Assembly: GCF_006970445.1 (NCBI RefSeq)
Contig: NZ_CP033877.1
Location: 1,000,750-1,064,749, forward strand
Reading direction: 5' to 3'
Origin: Stenotrophomonas maltophilia
Lineage (GTDB): Bacteria; Pseudomonadota; Gammaproteobacteria; Xanthomonadales; Xanthomonadaceae
Length of the DNA: 64,000 nt
Below are positions 60,796-64,000 of this stretch, in pieces. A program made the translations under genes and the position numbers. The notes under the pieces are model-generated. The model was not told where the DNA came from and did not search any database. It saw nothing but the letters and a program-made list of their open reading frames with translations. Each line of letters opens with the position of its first letter. Positions within the stretch are counted from its first letter, which is position 1.

Positions 60796-61671
60796 ATGGA
60801 TACCCTTCGCTGCATGCAGGCCTTCGTGGCGGTAGCTGAGTGCGGCAGCTTCGCCGGCGCCGCCGAACAGCTGCAGGTGTCGGCGGTGATGGTGGGCAAG
60901 TACATCCAGCAGTTGGAGGCGCACCTGGGCACCGCGCTGCTGCAACGGAACACCCGCCGCCAGCGCCTGACCGAAGCCGGCAGCGCCTACCTGGCCGGGT
61001 GCCGGCAGGTGCTGGAGCAGGTGCAGCAGGCCGAGGCCGATGTGGCTGGCTTGCAGGTGCAGCCGCGTGGCCTGTTGCGGGTCAGCGCGCCCACCACCTG
61101 GGGCAGCTGCGTGCTGGCGCCGCAGCTGGCCGGCCTGCTGCGCGCGCAGCCGCAGTTGAATATCGAGCTGGACCTGAGCAACCGCCGCGTGGACCTGATC
61201 GAAGATGGCTTCGACGTGGCGATCCGGGTCGGGCCGTTGCCATCGCAGGAGGTGGTGGCGCGGCCGCTGCCGCCGTATGCGATGAGCCTGTGCGCGGCGC
61301 CGTCTTACCTGCGCAGGCGCGGCACGCCGCGAACACCGGATGACCTGCAAGGGCACGACTGCCTGAGCCATCTGGCCTGGCGCGGTGGGCATGGCTGGCA
61401 GTTGGCCAATGGCCAGCAGGTGGACTGGGAGGCGCGGCTCACCTGCAATGATGGTGTCGCGCTGCGCGAAGCCGCCGTGGCCGGGGCCGGGTTGGTGTTG
61501 CAGCCCACCGCGCTGTTGGCGGGGGAAATTGCAGCAGGGCGCTTGAAGCCGCTGCTGCGCGACTACCTGCCCGAACCGCGACCGATGCACCTGATCTACC
61601 TGCCCGACCGACGCCCGCGCCCGCGCTTGCAGTGCTTCGTGGATTTCGTCATGGCCACATTGGGGCGGTGA
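60796..61671 (+). CDS. LysR-family regulator beside the SDR gene
   Basis: 291 residues. HTH MDTLRCMQAFVAVAECGSFAGAAEQLQVSAVMVGKYIQQLE and effector domain with LLRVSAPTTWGSCVLAPQL and LTCNDGVALREAAVAGAG. The Asp-rich VDLIEDGFDVAIRVG is typical of the class. Likely controls the divergent SDR gene. Confidence 0.88.
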   Translation: MDTLRCMQAFVAVAECGSFAGAAEQLQVSAVMVGKYIQQLEAHLGTALLQRNTRRQRLTEAGSAYLAGCRQVLEQVQQAEADVAGLQVQPRGLLRVSAPTTWGSCVLAPQLAGLLRAQPQLNIELDLSNRRVDLIEDGFDVAIRVGPLPSQEVVARPLPPYAMSLCAAPSYLRRRGTPRTPDDLQGHDCLSHLAWRGGHGWQLANGQQVDWEARLTCNDGVALREAAVAGAGLVLQPTALLAGEIAAGRLKPLLRDYLPEPRPMHLIYLPDRRPRPRLQCFVDFVMATLGR

Positions 61672-61685
61672 TCATCAGGGTAGAT

Positions 61686-61725
61686 GGGGGCAGATCCCTT
61701 TGCCTTGGCAAAGGGATCTGACCCC
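61686..61725. repeat. long hairpin, family B, copy 2 (19-bp arms, one mismatch)
   Basis: 61686-61704 pairs with 61707-61725 (18 of 19; the left arm has G in place of T at the fifth position), loop TT. It lies 15 bp after the LysR stop and 7 bp before the proC stop, between convergent genes. Confidence 0.88.
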
Positions 61726-61731
61726 AGGGGA

Positions 61732-62553
61732 TCAATCATTCGCCGCAGACAGTTCCTGCCCACGCACCTGGGCGGCGCGCAGTGCCGTATCCACCAGTGC
61801 TTCGAAACCACCGGCCTGGAAGCTCTCGATCGCAGCCTGGGTGGTGCCGTTCGGCGAGGTCACGCGACGGCGCAGTTCGGCCGGGCTTTCGCCGGCTTCA
61901 TCCAGCATGCGCGAGGCACCCAGCAGGGTCTGCACCACCAGCGCGCGCGCGGCGTCGGCCGGCAGGCCCTGGGCGATACCCGCCGCTTCCATCGCTTCGG
62001 CCAGCAGGAACACGTAGGCCGGCCCGCTGCCGGACACGGCGGTGACCGAATCCATCAGTGCCTCGCGTTCGATCCACACCGTGCGCCCGGCGCTGGCCAG
62101 CACCTGTTCGGCCTGCGCGTGCTGCTGCGCGTCCACCGACGGCGTGGCGTACAGGCCGGTCACGCCGGCGCCGAGCAGGGCCGGCGTGTTGGGCATTGCA
62201 CGCACCACCGGCAGGTTGCCTCCCAGCCAGCGTTCCAGCTGCGCACTGGTGATGCCGGCGGCGATCGACACCACCAGCGGCCGGTTTGCCTGGGCCAGTG
62301 CCTGCAGCGACTGGCAGACCTCGCGCAGCACCTGCGGTTTCACCGCGAGCAGCCAGGTGCCGCCCTGTGCGGCGGCATCGGTTGCGTTGTCGTGCACCTG
62401 CACGCCGAAGTCGGCAGCCAGCGACTCGCGCAACGCTGCAACCGGTTCGGCCACGTGGATGTGCGTGGCGGGCACGCCCTGGCGGATCAGGCCGGCGATC
62501 AGGCTGCGCGCCATGTTGCCGCCGCCGATGAAGGTGATGGAATCAGCTGCCAT
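61732..62553 (-). CDS. proC: pyrroline-5-carboxylate reductase
   Basis: 273 residues. N-terminal NADP motif ITFIGGGNMARSLIAGL, VVRAMPNTPALLGAGV, and the C-terminal dimer domain VTAVSGSGPAYVFLLAEAM and TSPNGTTQAAIE. It reduces pyrroline-5-carboxylate to proline. AAGGAGA lies 6 nt before the ATG. Follows yggS by 18 bp. Confidence 0.96.
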   Translation of the reverse strand: MAADSITFIGGGNMARSLIAGLIRQGVPATHIHVAEPVAALRESLAADFGVQVHDNATDAAAQGGTWLLAVKPQVLREVCQSLQALAQANRPLVVSIAAGITSAQLERWLGGNLPVVRAMPNTPALLGAGVTGLYATPSVDAQQHAQAEQVLASAGRTVWIEREALMDSVTAVSGSGPAYVFLLAEAMEAAGIAQGLPADAARALVVQTLLGASRMLDEAGESPAELRRRVTSPNGTTQAAIESFQAGGFEALVDTALRAAQVRGQELSAAND

Positions 62554-62571
62554 GGGAGTCTCCTTGGTAAA

Positions 62572-63249
62572 TCAGGCCGGGCGCGGGCGCGCGCCGAACA
62601 GGGCGGTGCCGATGCGCACCAGGGTGGCGCCCTCGGCGATGGCTTCGGCGTAGTCGCTGCTCATGCCCATCGACAGCGTGTCGACCTGCGCGTGCTGGGC
62701 GGCCAGCGACTGGAAAAGTGTGCGCATGCGCACGAACGCATCCCGACGGCGCTCGGCCTCGGGCCACGGCGCGGGAATCGCCATCAGGCCACGCAGGCGC
62801 AGGGTAGGCTCGGCGGCAATCGCAGCGGCCAGTGCGTCCACTTCTTCCGGAGCACAGCCGTGCTTGCTGGATTCATCGTCGATGTTGACCTGGATCAGCA
62901 CATTCAGCGGGCCGCGTGTGGCCGGGCGATGGCGCGCCAGCGCCGTCACCAGCTTGGGCCGGTCCACGCTCTGCACCCAATCGAAGTGGGTGGCCACGGC
63001 CTCGGCCTTGTTCGACTGCAGGTGGCCGATCAGGTGCCACTCCAGCGCCAGGTGCTGCAGCGCCTGCATCTTGGCCAGCGCTTCCTGCACATAGTTCTCG
63101 CCGAAGGCATGCTGGCCCTGTGCAGCCAGCGCGGCCACGGCCTCGGCCGGTTGGGTCTTGGAAACAGCCAGCAGGCGCGGATCGGGCCGGCCGACGGCCT
63201 CGGCGGCGGCATGCAGGTTGCTCAGGATCTGGGGCAGGGGAGTGGCCAC
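62572..63249 (-). CDS. YggS-family PLP homeostasis protein
   Basis: 225 residues. PLP-binding Lys in LLAVSKTQPAEAVAAL (about residue 31), HLIGHLQSNKAEAV and the C-terminal LSMGMSSDYAEAIAEGATLVRIGTALFG are family signatures. It has no enzymatic activity and buffers pyridoxal phosphate. yggS-proC is a conserved pair, and the divergent pilT on the other side is also common. Confidence 0.95.
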   Translation of the reverse strand: MATPLPQILSNLHAAAEAVGRPDPRLLAVSKTQPAEAVAALAAQGQHAFGENYVQEALAKMQALQHLALEWHLIGHLQSNKAEAVATHFDWVQSVDRPKLVTALARHRPATRGPLNVLIQVNIDDESSKHGCAPEEVDALAAAIAAEPTLRLRGLMAIPAPWPEAERRRDAFVRMRTLFQSLAAQHAQVDTLSMGMSSDYAEAIAEGATLVRIGTALFGARPRPA

Positions 63250-63336
63250 GTAACGCGTTCCGTTGAATCAGGAGGCTATACTGCCGCCCGGGGAAAGATC
63301 CTTCCAGTCGAAGCCGTTATTGGGGAGTAGCCGCTC

Positions 63337-64000
63337 ATGGATATCGCCGAACTGCTGGCGTTTTCCGTAAAGAACAAAGCGTCCGACCTGCACCTGTCCG
63401 CAGGCCTGCCGCCGATGATCCGCGTGGACGGCGATGTTCGCCGGATCAACATCCCAGCCCTGGACCACAAGCAGGTCCATGCGCTGGTGTACGACATCAT
63501 GTCCGACAAGCAGCGCCGCGATTACGAGGAATTCCTCGAAGTGGACTTCTCCTTCGAGATCCCGTCGCTGGCGCGCTTCCGTGTGAACGCGTTCAACCAG
63601 AACCGCGGCGCCGGTGCGGTGTTCCGTACCATTCCCTCCGAGGTGCTCACCCTCGAGGACCTGGCCTGCCCGCCGTTGTTCCGCGAGGTGATCCAGCAGC
63701 CGCAGGGCCTGATCCTGGTGACCGGCCCGACCGGCTCGGGCAAGTCGACCACGCTGGCGGCGATGATCGACTACATCAACAAGAACGAATACGGCCACAT
63801 CCTCACCGTCGAGGATCCGATCGAATTCGTGCACACCTCGCAGAAGTGCCTGATCAACCAGCGCGAAGTGCACCGTGACACGCATGGCTTCAATGAAGCG
63901 CTGCGCTCGGCTCTGCGTGAGGACCCGGACATCATCCTGGTCGGCGAACTTCGCGACCTGGAAACCATCCGCCTGGCGCTGACCGCCGCGGAGACCGGTC
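63337..64000 (+). CDS. pilT: type IV pilus retraction ATPase PilT (5' part)
   Basis: The first 221 residues are visible. MDIAELLAFSVKNKASDLHLSAG is typical PilT; Walker A GPTGSGKSTT (130-139), Asp box LTVEDPIEFVH and Walker B LREDPDIILVGELRD follow. The motor depolymerises type IV pili for twitching. GGGGAGTAG lies 7 nt before ATG 63337. The gene continues past the window edge. Confidence 0.96.
   Translation, partial: MDIAELLAFSVKNKASDLHLSAGLPPMIRVDGDVRRINIPALDHKQVHALVYDIMSDKQRRDYEEFLEVDFSFEIPSLARFRVNAFNQNRGAGAVFRTIPSEVLTLEDLACPPLFREVIQQPQGLILVTGPTGSGKSTTLAAMIDYINKNEYGHILTVEDPIEFVHTSQKCLINQREVHRDTHGFNEALRSALREDPDIILVGELRDLETIRLALTAAETG

Noticed and set aside
1..64000. CRISPR arrays, insertion sequences or prophage
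   Set aside because: No evenly spaced direct repeats with unique spacers, no transposase, integrase or phage structural motif was found. The short palindromes are SMAG-type or the two long-hairpin families.

Overview
The window reads as chromosomal DNA from the Stenotrophomonas maltophilia complex (Xanthomonadaceae). It is GC-rich. It carries the species-typical short palindromes that begin with GTAG (SMAG elements) between genes, and it holds three gene sets known from that species: a chromosomal Qnr with its DeoR regulator and an MFS neighbour, a SoxR/MfsA pair, and an effector/lipoprotein pair of the Xanthomonadales bacteria-killing type IV secretion class. No phage, insertion sequence, CRISPR array or plasmid feature was seen.

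Layout. 1-7058 (minus): the promoter-proximal part of a Tad (tight adherence) pilus operon, in transcription order flp pilin, TadG-like protein, lipoprotein, TadE-like protein, exported protein, second Flp-like pilin, cpaB, cpaC and an FHA-domain gene cut by the window edge. 7059-9005: a 0.5 kb AT-rich control region, then an OmpA-family lipoprotein and a small exported protein. 9439-13263: tRNA-Ser, dnaX-ebfC-recR and a HIT hydrolase. 13287-17644 (minus): moxR, DUF58, transglutaminase-like and Slp-type lipoprotein genes. 17687-31566: a membrane glycosyltransferase, the Maf/YceF pyrophosphatase, then a long housekeeping run yceD-rpmF-fabH-(kinase-like)-fabD-fabG-acpP-fabF-pabB-mltG-tmk-holB-pilZ, followed by tRNA-Val.

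31862-41944 is more variable: two unrecognised small genes, a tautomerase, the putative T4SS effector with its lipoprotein partner, and a DUF2946/TonB receptor/PepSY metal-uptake group. 40023-42751 is the quinolone-protection module (smtcrA, smqnrR, Smqnr). 42755-52082 holds small-molecule enzymes (methyltransferase, GST, SDR), three LysR regulators, one MocR regulator and two transporters, many in divergent regulator/target pairs with visible dyad operators. 52066-58056: a Fur-box TonB receptor, a GFA-type zinc protein and a DUF4105/lipase pair. 58143-60028: mfsA/soxR around a perfect SoxR box. 60095-64000: SDR/LysR, proC-yggS and the start of pilT.

The observations I would follow first are the effector/lipoprotein pair at 33877-35591, two families of long near-perfect hairpins each present twice at gene ends, a kinase-fold protein lacking its catalytic Asp inside the fatty-acid cluster, and a second Flp-type pilin inside the Tad operon. 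Family assignments come from reading motifs and from memory of the families; no database search was possible.
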